In this document: in pieces, positions 14,555-15,698 of the stretch
How the letters are laid out: each line of letters begins with the position of its first letter
Numbering within the stretch: the first letter of the stretch is position 1
Source of the DNA: an uncultured Clostridia bacterium
GTDB lineage: Bacteria > Bacillota > Clostridia > Peptostreptococcales > Anaerovoracaceae
Reading direction: 5' to 3'
Length of the DNA: 15,698 nucleotides
Assembly (NCBI GenBank): GCA_934271235.1
Contig: CAKQQT010000034.1
Span: 1 to 15,698 of the forward strand
The notes under the pieces: model-generated
The model's input: the letters and a program-made list of their open reading frames with translations, nothing else
What the model was told of the DNA's origin: nothing
Database searches by the model: none
Program-made: the position numbers and the translations under genes

Positions 14555-15698
14555 CAACAAAAAATAAGACACTTAGTCGTATCCTGACCCTGACGCTGGC
14601 CTTTGTGCTGGTATTTACCGGCATGGGCATCGGCAGCTGGGGTGTGGATGAGGCCTGGGCGGATACACAGATAACCGTAGATGGTGCTGCGTTGGAAAGA
14701 ATCGAGGGTTCAAAATACGGTGATGATGTGGATGTATTTTTTGCAAAAGTTGATGATAATACATCATCTATTTCTTTATCCATTGAGAGCAGTTACTACA
14801 TTCGGGTGGAATCTAGTTTCTATAATAAGCCAACTTATGCTTCAGAGAGCATTTATAGTCAAACGGATTGGTATAACTCTGCAGATGCGTATGTGGCATA
14901 TTCTGAAAGTGGAAGTACTAACGTTGAAGAATTCCTCGATGGATCGGGATTTGATACTGTAGAGGATTGGGTAAAAGATAGTGGTTATGAAGATTTAAAC
15001 GAGTATTTGGGAGGAACTGTGCAAGAGGCTTGGTCTAGCTGTGGATATGTAATAGTTCCATATAGCAATGGAGCATATACCATTACGCTTCCCAGCACGA
15101 ATGCCTCAATAAACGGCAATACCTTTTCACAATATTTTGGAAATTCTTCAAAAGGCTACGATTCGACAGCAAAGAGATATTATTTGTTTGAATTATGCCA
15201 AGATATCAATGGCATACTAGGACGTACTGCCGACTGTAAGGCGGTCGTTCTTGTACAAGTTGGCGGAAAAAAAGCGGAAGTTGATGTAAACGCATTCAAA
15301 AATATGATTATCACGGCGTCTGGAAATATGAAAGATACATATTACGATTTGGAGGACCATTGGAACGGTAAAACATACAATGCAAATGGGTTTTGGAATG
15401 ATATGCAGGCAGCCTTGACGGAGGCAAAAACACTCTTTACCAATAACGATGTACAACAAGGCTTAAAAGCGGACGTGACGGAAGAGCAAATTGCGGCAGC
15501 CTATGCAAAGCTGAATGACAGCATAGCTGCATTGATTCCAAAGACGCAGGCAAATACTACGGAGCTTTATGAAGCAATCAAAGAGAGTGAGAAATTTGAT
15601 GCAGACCTTTCCTATAATGCGGACAACCTTACGACTTTCAAGGGAAAACAGTCTGCGGCAAAATCTTTGCTTTCATTGCTGTTTGAAAATGGAAAGGC
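14551..15698 (+). CDS. Secreted, probably cell-surface protein with FIVAR-like repeats (3' end beyond window)
   Basis: The frame is open from ATG 14551 to the window edge: 382 complete codons plus two bases. A classic Sec signal peptide is seen: basic start MTTKNKTLSR, hydrophobic core ILTLTLAFVLVFTG, and a likely cut after AWA at residue 37. There is no lipobox Cys. Residues about 40-240 are rich in Ser, Tyr, Asn and Asp and look like beta-type extracellular sequence that I do not recognise. From about 275 on, helical segments (FWNDMQAALTEAKTL, then EQIAAAYAKLNDSIAALI) resemble FIVAR-type repeats of Gram-positive surface proteins. The gene is visibly AT-richer than the metabolic genes. Being downstream of a B12 riboswitch, it may take part in capturing cobamides outside the cell (inference). 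AAAGGAG stands 13 nt before the ATG, a rather long distance. Confidence 0.75.
   Translation, partial: MTTKNKTLSRILTLTLAFVLVFTGMGIGSWGVDEAWADTQITVDGAALERIEGSKYGDDVDVFFAKVDDNTSSISLSIESSYYIRVESSFYNKPTYASESIYSQTDWYNSADAYVAYSESGSTNVEEFLDGSGFDTVEDWVKDSGYEDLNEYLGGTVQEAWSSCGYVIVPYSNGAYTITLPSTNASINGNTFSQYFGNSSKGYDSTAKRYYLFELCQDINGILGRTADCKAVVLVQVGGKKAEVDVNAFKNMIITASGNMKDTYYDLEDHWNGKTYNANGFWNDMQAALTEAKTLFTNNDVQQGLKADVTEEQIAAAYAKLNDSIAALIPKTQANTTELYEAIKESEKFDADLSYNADNLTTFKGKQSAAKSLLSLLFENGK

Noticed and set aside
13441..15698. CRISPR array, IS element, tRNA or rRNA in the non-coding right part
   Set aside because: No spaced direct repeats, transposase frames, terminal inverted repeats or tRNA-like cloverleaf were found; the only tandem repeat is the short GCCA tract.

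Overview
The window looks like chromosomal DNA of an anaerobic, mid-GC Gram-positive bacterium of the Clostridia type. The pointers are strong AGGAGG-type ribosome binding sites, sigma-A promoters with 17-bp spacers, a sigma-54 (SigL/RpoN) promoter, a DUF3990/HTH gene pair of a kind common in gut Firmicutes, and a cobalamin riboswitch ahead of a secreted protein. The species cannot be named from this sequence.

Layout. (1) 1-2990, minus strand: the N-terminus of a probable sigma-54-dependent activator (cut by the window edge) with its own sigma-A promoter. A terminator follows, then a malic enzyme-fumarase (fumC) operon reading from a near-consensus -24/-12 promoter. Together these suggest a sigma-54-controlled malate/fumarate module. 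(2) 2989-4376, plus strand: a compact two-gene cassette of a DUF3990 protein (ADP-ribosyltransferase-like toxin candidate) and an overlapping HTH protein (antitoxin candidate). A 16-bp palindrome fills the spacer of its promoter. (3) 4410-6295, plus: a three-gene ABC exporter operon of ATPase, ABC-2 permease and an XRE-AbrB double-domain regulator. (4) 6305-7480, minus: a PucR-family regulator, divergent from (5) 7711-13428, plus: five genes for two fold-type-I aminotransferases, an ornithine-cyclodeaminase-family dehydrogenase, a threonine-dehydratase-like PLP enzyme and an M20 amidohydrolase. This looks like an uncharacterised amino-acid or dipeptide degradation pathway. Its dehydratase + imine reductase + aminotransferase core resembles the beta-hydroxyaspartate (Bhc) and hydroxyectoine (Eut) routes. 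(6) 13429-14550: about 1.1 kb without a conventional gene but rich in signals. It holds a sigma-A promoter, a 30-codon ORF, a sigma-54-like element abutting a (GCCA)7 microsatellite, a large cobalamin riboswitch, a 24-codon leader ORF running into a terminator, further hairpins and a 35-codon ORF. (7) 14551-15698, plus: the N-terminal 382 residues of a secreted, probably cell-surface protein with FIVAR-like helical repeats, visibly AT-richer than the metabolic genes and open at the window edge.

The best candidates for something new are the five-gene PLP-enzyme/M20 cluster under PucR, and the layered leader (promoters, microsatellite, oversized B12 riboswitch, leader ORF/terminator) in front of the secreted protein. 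All assignments rest on reading motifs and layout; no database search was run.
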